Assembly (NCBI GenBank): GCA_016188575.1
Contig: JACPHN010000166.1
Coordinates: 1-24,817 of the forward strand
DNA from: Candidatus Schekmanbacteria bacterium
GTDB taxonomy: Bacteria > CSSED10-310 > JACPHN01
Length of the DNA: 24,817 nucleotides
Reading direction: 5' to 3'
Shown in pieces: positions 16,323-24,628 of this stretch (position 1 is the first letter of the stretch; every line of letters starts with the position of its first letter). Made by a program: the position numbers and the translations under genes. The notes below the pieces were generated by a model. It did no database searches and was not told where the DNA came from. It saw only the letters and a program-made list of their open reading frames with translations.

Positions 16323-17015
16323 ATGGTGCCATTCCTGAAAATCGTCGGATGGTGGATGCTGTTCGGCGGGTCCCACATCGCCGGATCGTCGCGAGTCGTG
16401 CGTTCGGCGCTCGTCAACAAGCTCGGCCTGAAGGCCTTCAAGGCGCTCTATTGCGCCGTGGCGTATGCGACGTTCATTCCGCTGTGCATCGCCTACGCCC
16501 ACGCCCGCCATCTGGGGCCCTCGCTCTTCGAACCGACCGCGGGGTTGCAGCTTGCGGCACAGCTTCTGGTGCTGGCTGGCTTCATCGGGCTCGTGCAGTC
16601 CCAGCTCACGCCCAACCCCATGAGCACCGTGGCGGAGCTCTCGGGGCGGTACCGCAATCAGCCCACGGGCGTGCAGCGAATCACCCGCCACCCGATGAAT
16701 TTTTCCTTCGGCCTGATTGCGCTTGGCCACGTGCTCGCCAATCCGTTTCTGACGGACGCCGCGTTCTGGAGCGGGTTCATCGTGTACGGCGTGCTGAGCG
16801 CCAAACACCAGGACGACCGGATACGCGAGACGGGACCCGAGGCGGCGCGGGAGTTTCTGGCGGCGACATCGGCAGTTCCCTTTGCGGCGATGCTGCGCGG
16901 GAAGCAGTCGCTCGGCCTGGGCGAGTATCATCGCGGTGGCCTGGTCGCGGCCACCGTTGCGTGCGCGGTCGTGCGAGCGTTTCACAGCAGCATTTTCGGC
17001 GGCTTCGGCGGCTGA
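16323..17015 (+). CDS. NnrU-family integral membrane protein
   Basis: This 230-residue protein starts at ATG 16323, with GGAG 6 bases upstream. It has the NnrU family start (GWWMLFGGSHIAGSSRVVR), about five to six hydrophobic membrane segments (for example LQLAAQLLVLAGFIGLV and FWSGFIVYGVLSA), and a conserved RITRHPMNFSFGL motif about half-way along. Family members include NnrU, linked to nitrite and nitric oxide reduction, and the haem-binding zeta-carotene isomerase of plants. The histidines of GGSHIAG and TRHPMN could bind haem by analogy. No denitrification or carotenoid gene is nearby, so the substrate is unknown. It should sit in the inner membrane. The next gene is convergent, beyond the inverted-repeat element. 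Confidence 0.85.
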   Translation: MVPFLKIVGWWMLFGGSHIAGSSRVVRSALVNKLGLKAFKALYCAVAYATFIPLCIAYAHARHLGPSLFEPTAGLQLAAQLLVLAGFIGLVQSQLTPNPMSTVAELSGRYRNQPTGVQRITRHPMNFSFGLIALGHVLANPFLTDAAFWSGFIVYGVLSAKHQDDRIRETGPEAAREFLAATSAVPFAAMLRGKQSLGLGEYHRGGLVAATVACAVVRAFHSSIFGGFGG

Positions 17016-17066
17016 GGTCCCATCGCGCCCGGCCGCGCCGGGTCAGCGCTCCGGCGACCGGACACC

Positions 17067-17230
17067 GGACCCGTAACGAAATAACTGTGTCAAGCACCGA
17101 GGCCGAGCGAGGAGGCCGCCGGCGAGGAACGACGACGAAGCGTATCAATGGAGCGATACGGTGAGGAGGAGAGACGAAGCCGGCGGCCTTTGCAGCCGGC
17201 CGAATGCAACAGTTTTTTCGTTACGGGTCC
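17067..17230. mobile_element. 164-bp inverted-repeat element (MITE-like)
   Basis: The ends are 22-base inverted repeats (17067-17088 and 17209-17230) that differ at one position; each begins GGACCCGTAACGAAA from the outside. Inside, GGCCGCCGGC (17114-17123) pairs with GCCGGCGGCC (17179-17188), and CGTATC (17141-17146) pairs with GATACG (17155-17160) at the apex, so the whole element can fold into one long stem. There is no ORF. The right end touches the stop codon of the next minus-strand gene. No flanking target duplication is evident, so a non-autonomous transposon is likely but unproven. Confidence 0.7.
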
Positions 17231-18517
17231 TTAGCTCCTGGCGCGGCGTTTCTCGAGCCGCGTCACGCCGTCAGCGGTGAGCTCGTAGAGGCCGATCTGT
17301 CCGGTGCGCAACAGGGTTCCGGCGCGGACCCAGCTCTGCACGGTCGAAGCCGGCACTCCCAGCGCCGCCAACTGGTCCGTGCGCAGCCGCGTTCCGGGCG
17401 CTACCTGCGGCCCGGGCGCCGCCTGCGGTGCGGACGCATCCTGTCTGCCAGACTTCGCCTTCGCGCCGGCCAGGGCAACCGCGCGTGCCTTGGGCTGCTC
17501 CGCGGCGTCAGTCTTCGCCACGGCCTTGGTCTTCATCGCGGCCTTGGTCGTCGCGGCGGTGTCGGTCTGCGCCACGGTCCTGGTCTTCACCGCGGCCCTG
17601 GGCTGCACAATAGCCTTGGCTTTCGTTGCGGCCTTCGTCTTCGCCGCCGCCTTGACCGGCATGGTGGCCGCGCGCCGCCGGCCGGCGTCCGTCGCCGTGA
17701 CCACGGGATCCGCGACCACCGAAGCCGCAACCAACGGTTCGCCGCCTTCGGCCGGATCATCGTCCAGGTCGATCCCAAACAGGTCCGCGAGGTCCTGGCC
17801 CGCGATGGCAGGCGCGGCAGTGGCGCCGGCGCGAGCCGTGAGCGCGGCGACTCCGCTGATGGCCGCCTCGGTGATGAGCTCTTTACCATTGACTCCGCGC
17901 AGCGTGAACAGCGACTCCGGGGCGGTGTCCAGGCGTACGCCCACGCCGTAGAGCGTCGCCGCGACGTGCTTGCACAGCGACGCGAAGTCAGGACAACTGC
18001 AGCGGAAGCGGATTTCTCCCGGCTCCGGAAAAAGCCCACGCGCCGGGTGCGTTACCTCCGCCATCACCGCGTCCGAGAGCTCCCCGCGCACAAGCTCCAG
18101 GAACGACCCGATCTTTCCGGCGCAGGCGCGCTTGCACTGCTCCCATCGCCCCGCGGGAAGCGTGGCGATGGTCACGTCCACCCGGTAGAGGTCCGTCCCC
18201 ATCACCTGTGCGCGCACCCGCCCCTGCTCGATGCGCAGGTCAATGACGAGGCCGTTTTTCAGGTAGGATCGACCTCGCGGCAGGCGGTTTTCAAAGTCGC
18301 TGTAGCGCTCGAGGTTCGTGCACCACGCGCCGCCCCAGAAGGTTGACGCAATTTTCCGGCCGCTCACCGCGGCGACCGGCGTCAGCTCCTGGCCCTTGCG
18401 TGTCAGCTTACGGGCCATGTTCTCAGCGTTGGCGATGCGCTGCCCGACGGGCACGTATTCCGGCCAGCCGCCATTGGACGAGTATTCGGACCTCCCCCGC
18501 CGCGAACGCGAGCTCAT
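17231..18517 (-). CDS. SWIM zinc-finger protein with Lys/Ala-rich tail
   Basis: This 428-residue protein starts at ATG 18517 behind AAGGAG; the open frame continues far upstream only as an overlap of the SNF2 gene. Residues 1 to about 160 are a conserved N-terminal region (FWGGAWCTNLERYSDFENRLPRGRSYLKNG in two parts). The SWIM finger lies near residues 168-180: CSCPDFASLCKH, giving C-x-C-x(6)-C-x-H, a zinc-binding module for DNA or protein contacts. Residues about 285-360 are Lys/Ala/Thr-rich and resemble a histone H1-like tail. The last 55 residues look like a small winged helix (LAALGVPASTVQSWVRAGTL). It follows the SNF2 gene by 41 bases; SNF2-SWIM pairs recur in bacteria, so the two proteins probably act together on DNA. 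Confidence 0.85.
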   Translation of the reverse strand: MSSRSRRGRSEYSSNGGWPEYVPVGQRIANAENMARKLTRKGQELTPVAAVSGRKIASTFWGGAWCTNLERYSDFENRLPRGRSYLKNGLVIDLRIEQGRVRAQVMGTDLYRVDVTIATLPAGRWEQCKRACAGKIGSFLELVRGELSDAVMAEVTHPARGLFPEPGEIRFRCSCPDFASLCKHVAATLYGVGVRLDTAPESLFTLRGVNGKELITEAAISGVAALTARAGATAAPAIAGQDLADLFGIDLDDDPAEGGEPLVAASVVADPVVTATDAGRRRAATMPVKAAAKTKAATKAKAIVQPRAAVKTRTVAQTDTAATTKAAMKTKAVAKTDAAEQPKARAVALAGAKAKSGRQDASAPQAAPGPQVAPGTRLRTDQLAALGVPASTVQSWVRAGTLLRTGQIGLYELTADGVTRLEKRRARS

Positions 18518-18558
18518 GGTGACGATCTCCTTTTTGCCAGATGCGCAAACACCAGTCG

Positions 18559-21390
18559 TCAGTCTTCCGCCATCGCCCGGTCGATGTCCAGGCGCAGCAA
18601 CGCCATCAGCTCGTCGTTTGACAGCTCGGTCAGCCGGGCCTCGCCGCCGCCGCCCTCGACCAGGTCCTGAAAGAGCTGCTTCTTGTCCTCGATCATGCGG
18701 TCGATGCGCTCCTCTATGGTACCGCGGCAGACGAACTTGTGCACCAGGACGTTGCGCTTCTGGCCAATACGGAAGGCGCGATCCGTGGCCTGGTTTTCGA
18801 CGGCCGGGTTCCACCAGCGGTCGAAGTGGATGACGTGAGTCGCCGCCGTGAGCGTGAGGCCCGTGCCGCCGGCCTTCAGCGAGAGCACCATGAACGGCAC
18901 GGCATCGCTGTTCTGAAAGGTCTTTACGAGCTCGCCGCGCGCCTTCACGCTGGTGCCGCCATGGAGGACCGCTCCTCGCCGGCCGAAAATCTCGGTCAGG
19001 AAGGCTGCCAGCGGCTCGGTAATCTCGCGAAACTGCGTGAAAACCAGGACCTTGTCCTGACGTTCCGCGATTTCCTCGCAGAGCTCCGCCAGGCGCCCGA
19101 ACTTGCCACTTTCCGCGGGCTCGTAACCGCCGTCGCCGCGCCATTGCGCGGGATGGTTGCAGATCTGCTTCAAACGCATGAGATATGCGAGCACCAGGCC
19201 GCGGCGCTGCATTCCGTCGGACTCTTCGAGGTCTTTCTCGAGCTCGTTGAGCGTTTCGCCGTAGAGCATCGCCTGGGTCCGGGACAGCGGGCAGTACGCG
19301 CGCATTTCCGTCTTGTCCGGGAGGTCGTCGATGACCGCCTTGTCCGTCTTCAGCCGGCGCAAGATGTACGGGGCCACGAGGCGGCGGAGCGGTCCGTAGT
19401 CGCCACCGGGCGCGGACTTCGCAAGGCCTTGCGTAAACCGGGAGAACGCTTCGACCGAGCCGAGCAGCCCCGGATTGAGGAAATCGAACAGCGACCACAG
19501 GTCGCCGAGGCGGTTTTCTACCGGCGTGCCGGTCAGCGCGAGCCGGGTGCGGCCGCGGAGCCTCTTGGCGGCCCATGTCTGCTGTGCGCCTGGGTTCTTG
19601 ATCGCCTGCGCTTCGTCGAGAATCACCAGATCCCAGTCGACCTCAGCCAGCCAGGTCTGGCGCCGCAGCGACCCGTAGCTCGTCAAGACCAGCTCGCCGG
19701 CACCGGCGGCAGCCGGTCCCTGCGGCTGCAGCCGTGCCCGCCCGCCGGCGCCGGCGTGGGCGACGAGCAGGCGGAGGTCCGGCGCGAAGCGCTCGACCTC
19801 GGCGCACCAGTTTGGAATCAGCGAGGTGGGGGCGACGAGCAAGTGGGGGCCGCGCGCGGCCCCACCGGAGCGACCGCGCTGTACCGACAGAAGCAGAGCG
19901 ATCACTTGCACGGTCTTTCCCAGTCCCATGTCGTCCGCCAGGCAGGCGCCCAGCCCGAGCTCGCGGATACAGCTCAGCCAGGCCCATCCCACCGCCTGGT
20001 ACGGTCGCAGCCGCGTGCGCAGCGCGGATCCGAGCGCGTCCTCCCAGGCGCGGGGGTCCGGCCGCGTAAGTCGTCGCAAGACCTCTTCGAGATGCCCCCC
20101 CGCGACCACCTCGGACCAGCGCTCGGCCGCTTCATCCTCGGGTGCCGCCATACCCGCGGGTTCCGGCGAGGCGCCGAAGCCCGCCGCGGACTCAGCCCCC
20201 GCCAGGAGGCGCATCGCTTCGGAAAAGCTGAGGCCACCCCGCGCCACGGCCTTCTGCGCGGCTTTCCAGTGGTCCAGGACGCTGGTGAGCCGTTCCCTGT
20301 CGAGCTCTACCCACCTGCCGCGCAGCCGCACAAAGTTTCCTTCGGCTGCGCGCAGCTCTGCCCATTCCTGAGGTGACAGCGGCTCGCCATCGAGCGCCAC
20401 GTCAACAGCAAACGCGAACAGCGTCTCCGTTGACAGGCCCGCTGCTGCGGTGGCGCCGACGGTGACGCGGACCCGGGGTCGATTGGGCCGTTTCGGGTTC
20501 CACCAGTCCGGGATGCGAACGGCGATGTTTGCGTTATCGAAGCACGGGATGTCGCGCAAGAAGCGCAGCGCCTCAGCAGCGGTGAGTGGGAGCGGATCGT
20601 AGATAGCTCGCGACTCAAACAGCGGGCGCAGAAAGTCGCTGGTCTCGGCAGCGCGCTGCAGTGGCGCCAGCACCTCGAGAAGTCGTCCCGTGTCCAGTCT
20701 GGCGGTAAACTCCGCGAGCGCCTTGCGCAGTGGCACGTGGCGGGCCCCTGATTTTTCCGAAGCACCGGCTGCGAAGGTGGCGAGGAACGCGAATGGGCGT
20801 TTCGGGTCCTTGGGGTTTTCCGCGAGATGAAAGCAGACCCTGCCGATGAGGTTGAACGCGGGATCGATAGCGGCGAGGAGGGTGCCGAGCGTTTGCCTTC
20901 CGGTGCTCACCTCGGCGGCGACGTGCTCCTCCATGCCCTTCCAGAGGTCTACAAGCGTGTGGACAGTGAGATACTCGCCGCCGTGCATCGGTGGCGCCGC
21001 CGCCACCAGCTCTTCGAGGACGCCGAGGGGGGGCGGGACGCGAGCGGCAGCGGGAGTCGGCGTCACAGCGCCGGCGGCCGCCGCGCAGAGGTCGGTCGCA
21101 AACCGCCGCGCCAGACGCCGGAAGAACGCGAGGGCCGGAGCCAGCTCCGCCGTCGGGGGTACGGCTGCCAGCTTCAACAGCCCGCGGCCCGCGTCCGCAG
21201 CGACTCGCTCAGCCAGCGCGTTGCATTCCACCTCGCCGGCATCGCCACCGGCGGCAGCGGCGGTGGAGGCCGCGGGATCAGCGACGACGTGCAAGATCCC
21301 ACGCGGGGAAATACCGAGATCCACGCTCAAGGCTCCATCTCGCCAGGCATCCCGCCCCGCCGGCCCTGCCCGGTTTACATCACGCCCCAC
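18559..21390 (-). CDS. SNF2-family helicase/ATPase
   Basis: This 943-residue protein is read from GTG 21390, which overlaps the end of the lysine gene by 16 bases; the Shine-Dalgarno signal is poor, so coupling or a slightly later start is possible. Residues about 280-390 are the SNF2-associated domain found before bacterial SNF2 motors (IPDWWNPKRPNRPRVRVTVG ... VRLRGRWVELD). The ATPase core follows: Walker A DDMGLGKT near 485-492, Walker B DEAQ near 590, LTGTPVENRLGDLWS, then the C-terminal lobe with VFTQF, GGTGLTLTAA, HFDRWWNP and DRAFRIGQ near 860-870. It should use ATP to move on DNA or displace bound proteins. Length and motif order are complete. Its SWIM partner lies downstream. Confidence 0.93.
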   Translation of the reverse strand: MGRDVNRAGPAGRDAWRDGALSVDLGISPRGILHVVADPAASTAAAAGGDAGEVECNALAERVAADAGRGLLKLAAVPPTAELAPALAFFRRLARRFATDLCAAAAGAVTPTPAAARVPPPLGVLEELVAAAPPMHGGEYLTVHTLVDLWKGMEEHVAAEVSTGRQTLGTLLAAIDPAFNLIGRVCFHLAENPKDPKRPFAFLATFAAGASEKSGARHVPLRKALAEFTARLDTGRLLEVLAPLQRAAETSDFLRPLFESRAIYDPLPLTAAEALRFLRDIPCFDNANIAVRIPDWWNPKRPNRPRVRVTVGATAAAGLSTETLFAFAVDVALDGEPLSPQEWAELRAAEGNFVRLRGRWVELDRERLTSVLDHWKAAQKAVARGGLSFSEAMRLLAGAESAAGFGASPEPAGMAAPEDEAAERWSEVVAGGHLEEVLRRLTRPDPRAWEDALGSALRTRLRPYQAVGWAWLSCIRELGLGACLADDMGLGKTVQVIALLLSVQRGRSGGAARGPHLLVAPTSLIPNWCAEVERFAPDLRLLVAHAGAGGRARLQPQGPAAAGAGELVLTSYGSLRRQTWLAEVDWDLVILDEAQAIKNPGAQQTWAAKRLRGRTRLALTGTPVENRLGDLWSLFDFLNPGLLGSVEAFSRFTQGLAKSAPGGDYGPLRRLVAPYILRRLKTDKAVIDDLPDKTEMRAYCPLSRTQAMLYGETLNELEKDLEESDGMQRRGLVLAYLMRLKQICNHPAQWRGDGGYEPAESGKFGRLAELCEEIAERQDKVLVFTQFREITEPLAAFLTEIFGRRGAVLHGGTSVKARGELVKTFQNSDAVPFMVLSLKAGGTGLTLTAATHVIHFDRWWNPAVENQATDRAFRIGQKRNVLVHKFVCRGTIEERIDRMIEDKKQLFQDLVEGGGGEARLTELSNDELMALLRLDIDRAMAED

Positions 21391-24020
21391 GTGCCGCGCT
21401 GCTCGCTCTCGCTCAGCAGGATTTCCGCAGCCGGTGGGCGCAGATTGTAGTGGGAGCTCATCGTTCGCCCGTAGGCGCCGGCGGTTGCGATGAGCACGAT
21501 ATCGCCTTCTCGCGACGGCGCGATGCGGCGGTCATAGCCGAGCGTGTCGGCGGACTCGCAAATCGGGCCGACAATGGAGGCGAGCAGCGTCGGCGGTTCC
21601 GACAGGCGCGTCAGGTTGACGATCTGATGATGGGCGCCGTAGAGAGCCGGGCGGATGAGGCTGTTCATGCCGGTGTTCACCCCGATGTAGGTGACCGTGC
21701 CCTTCCGTTTGGTCTGCGTCACCCGCGCGAGCAGCACTCCGGCGCGCGACACGAGGTAGCGGCCGGGCTCCATCCACAGCTCGAACCGCGGATTGGCGGC
21801 CTTTACCTGAGCGAGCGAGGTGGCGATGATGTCCAGATCGAGCGCCGGGTCGCCCGGGCGCTCGGGCACGGCAAGCCCGCCGCCGAGATTTAGGGCGCTG
21901 ACCAGCGGAAAGCGCCGCGCCGCTTCGACCAGGCTCACCGCCTGATCCCGCCAGTGATAGGGGTCGCGAATACCACTCCCGCTATGCGAGTGCAACCCCA
22001 CGATGCGTGTGCCGAGATGGTCAGCGAGCTCGCAAACGCGATCGAGCTGATCGCTCGACACGCCGAACTTGCTGCTGGGGCCGGCGGTGCGCACGTGCGC
22101 GTGGTGGCCTCGCCCCACGCCGAGGTCGACGCGCAACACGACGCTGCTGCCGGCGAACAGCTCTGGCCAGGCCTCAAGAGGGTGCACGTTGTCCAGCGTG
22201 ACTCTGGCGCCGAGCGCGAACGCTCGCGCGTACTCTTCCTCGGCGGCGAAGTTCGGAGTGAAGAGGATGCGCTCACCGGCAATCCCGGGAAAAAGAGAGG
22301 CGATCAGCTCGAGCTCGCCGCAGGAGACGCACTCGAAGCCGAGCCCCACGGTGTAAAAGCGCCTCAGGATCGGCGGAAAGGCGTTCGCCTTGATCGCGAA
22401 GAAGATCCGGTCGACGGCCTCGATGCCGCGCACCGCGGCGACAGCTTCGTCCAGCGTACCGGGGTCGTAGTAGTAGCCGGGGCACGTGGTGCCGGCAGCC
22501 GCGAGCAAGTCGGCAGCTCGTTCCCGCCACCAGATGCGCCGCGCCGGCGCCACCTTGGCGGCTCCATCGTCGAAAAGCTCGCGATGTGTCGGGCCGAAGA
22601 TGGCCTCGTCGAGCCGTTGGTGGAACAGGAGATGGTGAAGCTCCCTGATCAGGCGATCCGCCTGTTCCTCGTCGACGACGAACGTCAGGTTGAGGTCGCT
22701 TGCCGCCTGACTGACGAGGTGAATGCGTTGTTCCGCGAACAGCTCCAGCGTCGGACCGAGCTTGTGAAGGATGGCGCGGATGCTTCGCCCCACCAGGCTG
22801 ATCGCGGCGCAGGGGCCGATCGTGCTCGCCCGGCACAGCTTGTTGAGCCGCACCAGGAGCTCCCCGATCGTCGCCGGGTCCAGGGCGTTGGCGGTGGGAT
22901 CGAGCGACACGGTCACGTTGGTTTCCGACGTCGACACGAGGTCGACGGAGAGCCCGAGATCCTTGAAGCAAGCCAGCGAATCGGCCAGAAAACCGACCTG
23001 CTGCCACATCCCGACGGTTTCCATGGACACCAGAGTGATGCCCTTTTTTGCCGAGAGCGACTTGACTTGCGCGCCGGCGTCGGGAACTTCGAGCGAGATC
23101 ACGGTGCCTTCCGCGGTCGGCCGGGGGGTGCAGCGGATATGCAGGGGGATGGCATGCTGCCGGACGGGCGCGATACACCTGGGATGCAGCACTTTGGCAC
23201 CCGTGGAGGCGATCTCCTGGGCCTCGCCGTAACCGAGCGCTCGCAAGAGCCGAGCGCCGGGGATCAGATGCGGGTCGGCCGTGAACATGCCGGGCACGTC
23301 CGTCCAGATCTCGCAGCGCACCGCCTGAAGCCGCGCAGCGAAATAGGCCGCGGAGGTGTCGGACCCACCCCGCCCAAGGAGCACCGTGTCCCCGTTTGGC
23401 CCTCTGGCGATAAAACCTTGCGTGAGCAGGACCGGCTCGGGCCGGGACCCGAGCAGTGCCTGGAGCTCGGGATCGGCGTCAAATCCGCAGGTTGCCGACA
23501 GGTAGCGGCGCCGGGCGCTCCCGTGCGGTTCGTCGATCGCGCTCAGATGCGAGCGCGCATCGATCCAGGCGCACGGCAGGCCGTTGGCGGAGAGAAAGGC
23601 GGCACCGAGTCGAGTGGCGAGCAGCTCGCCGCTCGCCATGACCTGAGCGTGCAGGCGAGGGCTCACTTCCTTGAGCATGGAGATGCCAAGAGCCAGGCGG
23701 CTCAGCTCGGCGAACGGCTCGCCGAGCAGGTCGTCAAAGGACAGCGCGAGGTCGGCCGCGAGCGCGCGGTGCTGCGCGATCAACTGGTCGATGATGGGCG
23801 CATGACCGGCGTCGCGCACGGCCACGTCGAGCAATTTTTCCAAAGTGTTGGAAACGCCGCTCAGCGCGGAGCAGACGATGAGTGGGCGAAGGCCCTTCGC
23901 GAGTCGCTGGCGGCTCTCCGCGGCGATCGTATCCCATCTGGCGCGCGAGGAGACGCTGGTACCGCCGAACTTGAGCACGATCCAGGGCTTTGAGGTCAAG
24001 CGCGATGCTGAGGCAGACAT
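21375..24020 (-). CDS. lysAC: Bifunctional aspartate kinase/diaminopimelate decarboxylase
   Basis: This 881-residue fusion starts at ATG 24020, under a good sigma-70 promoter. The N-terminal half is aspartate kinase: KFGGTSVSS at 17-25 (ATP/aspartate site), GRGGSDTSAAYFAARL near 225, and ACT regulatory repeats at about 320-480 (GITLVSMET, VDLVSTSETNVTVSL). The C-terminal half is a PLP enzyme of the alanine-racemase fold, like diaminopimelate decarboxylase: PLP lysine in FFAIKANAF near 541, HSHSGSGI near 677, NLGGGLAVP near 715, EPGRYLVSRAG near 750, CESADTLGYDR near 820, AGAYGRTMSSHYN near 845. It therefore catalyses the first and last steps of lysine synthesis in one chain. Such LysAC fusions are known in some bacteria (Xanthomonas type). 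The SNF2 start overlaps its stop by 16 bases. Confidence 0.95.
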   Translation of the reverse strand: MSASASRLTSKPWIVLKFGGTSVSSRARWDTIAAESRQRLAKGLRPLIVCSALSGVSNTLEKLLDVAVRDAGHAPIIDQLIAQHRALAADLALSFDDLLGEPFAELSRLALGISMLKEVSPRLHAQVMASGELLATRLGAAFLSANGLPCAWIDARSHLSAIDEPHGSARRRYLSATCGFDADPELQALLGSRPEPVLLTQGFIARGPNGDTVLLGRGGSDTSAAYFAARLQAVRCEIWTDVPGMFTADPHLIPGARLLRALGYGEAQEIASTGAKVLHPRCIAPVRQHAIPLHIRCTPRPTAEGTVISLEVPDAGAQVKSLSAKKGITLVSMETVGMWQQVGFLADSLACFKDLGLSVDLVSTSETNVTVSLDPTANALDPATIGELLVRLNKLCRASTIGPCAAISLVGRSIRAILHKLGPTLELFAEQRIHLVSQAASDLNLTFVVDEEQADRLIRELHHLLFHQRLDEAIFGPTHRELFDDGAAKVAPARRIWWRERAADLLAAAGTTCPGYYYDPGTLDEAVAAVRGIEAVDRIFFAIKANAFPPILRRFYTVGLGFECVSCGELELIASLFPGIAGERILFTPNFAAEEEYARAFALGARVTLDNVHPLEAWPELFAGSSVVLRVDLGVGRGHHAHVRTAGPSSKFGVSSDQLDRVCELADHLGTRIVGLHSHSGSGIRDPYHWRDQAVSLVEAARRFPLVSALNLGGGLAVPERPGDPALDLDIIATSLAQVKAANPRFELWMEPGRYLVSRAGVLLARVTQTKRKGTVTYIGVNTGMNSLIRPALYGAHHQIVNLTRLSEPPTLLASIVGPICESADTLGYDRRIAPSREGDIVLIATAGAYGRTMSSHYNLRPPAAEILLSESEQRGTWGVM

Positions 24021-24073
24021 GGTAGTACCGTCCCGGCGCGGTGGGTGAAGGAAAGCGGACGCAATCAGCGCGA

Positions 24074-24102
24074 AGTCTAGGCAAATTGGCGCGGTGTGTC
24101 AA
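24074..24102 (-). promoter_or_regulatory. Sigma-70 promoter of the lysAC operon
   Basis: On the minus strand a perfect TTGACA (24097-24102) is followed by a 17-base spacer and TAGACT (24074-24079), four of six bases of TATAAT. Transcription would start near 24067, about 47 bases before ATG 24020. No riboswitch-like structure is evident in so short a leader. Confidence 0.75.
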
Positions 24103-24374
24103 GAAGGTCCGGCGCCCAGGACCTCTCGTAGTCCCCCGGCGGCGCCGCGATCTCCACCGTCACGGTGCGCTTCTCGTCGACCCGATAGGAAGCTCATGTT
24201 GCGAGGTCGTCCGCTTCATCCGGCGCGGGTCGGCGGTGCCGGTGTGCAACTGATGAGCGCCGGAACCACACCGAGCCACCGAGGGCAGTGAACAGTCTCG
24301 TCTGATCTTGATGGCGGGTGCCTGTCGGCCTGTCCGGACACGCGAGCACGATCGTGGCCGCTGCCCCTCGGGAG

Positions 24375-24401
24375 GGTTATCGGCTTCAGCACCCGATAAC
24401 C
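24375..24401. repeat. Perfect 9-bp stem-loop
   Basis: GGTTATCGG (24375-24383) pairs perfectly with CCGATAACC (24393-24401) around a 9-base loop. No T-run follows on either strand. Confidence 0.55.
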
Positions 24402-24544
24402 GCATGGCTGAGCGATCTGGCACGACGGGGGCGCAACTGGCTGTGCGCGGCACGTTGTAGAGGGTGCTCGTGACCTGCCCAAGGTGGGTGGGCGACTCTA
24501 TTACACGAAGAAAACGCGAAAAAACGGCCCTCGTAACACGCTTT

Positions 24545-24575
24545 TGGGCGGTGAAGCACATGCTTCTCCCGCCCA
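24545..24575. repeat. Long stem-loop with two-base loop
   Basis: TGGGCGGTGAAGCA (24545-24558) and TGCTTCTCCCGCCCA (24561-24575) form a nearly perfect stem with a two-base loop (CA). On the minus strand it is followed by AAAA rather than T's, so it is not an intrinsic terminator for the partial gene. Confidence 0.55.
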
Positions 24576-24605
24576 GGTCACGGTCGTCGGTAATTCGCGG
24601 TGTGC

Positions 24606-24626
24606 CGAGGGCCCTGCGGCCCCTCG
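24606..24626 (-). repeat. Stem-loop after the partial gene's stop codon
   Basis: CGAGGGCC pairs with GGCCCCTCG (one bulged C) around CTGC, starting three bases beyond the stop codon on the minus strand. It is a possible transcript-end structure without a T-run. Confidence 0.45.
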
Positions 24627-24628
24627 CC

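Larger units (their letters stand above)
24103..24628. other. Non-coding right-end region with hairpins
   Basis: No credible gene was found; the overlapping open frames are short and of odd composition. It contains two clear stem-loops (24375-24401 and 24545-24575) and a third (24606-24626) just beyond the stop of the gene that runs off the window. It may be the eroded flank of an insertion. Confidence 0.4.

Noticed and set aside
15833-16441. N-terminal extension of the 955-residue protein, up to 203 residues
   Set aside because: The extension has shadow-like composition, covers a sigma-54 promoter, and precedes a clear signal peptide and ribosome-binding site at 15832.
18518-19576. N-terminal extension of the SWIM protein
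   Set aside because: The extension is an out-of-frame reading of the SNF2 gene; ATG 18517 has a strong AAGGAG.
24375-24401. Possible integron attC site, from the inverted GTTATCG/CGATAAC pair
   Set aside because: It lacks the second pair of boxes, the extrahelical bases and any gene cassette or integrase.
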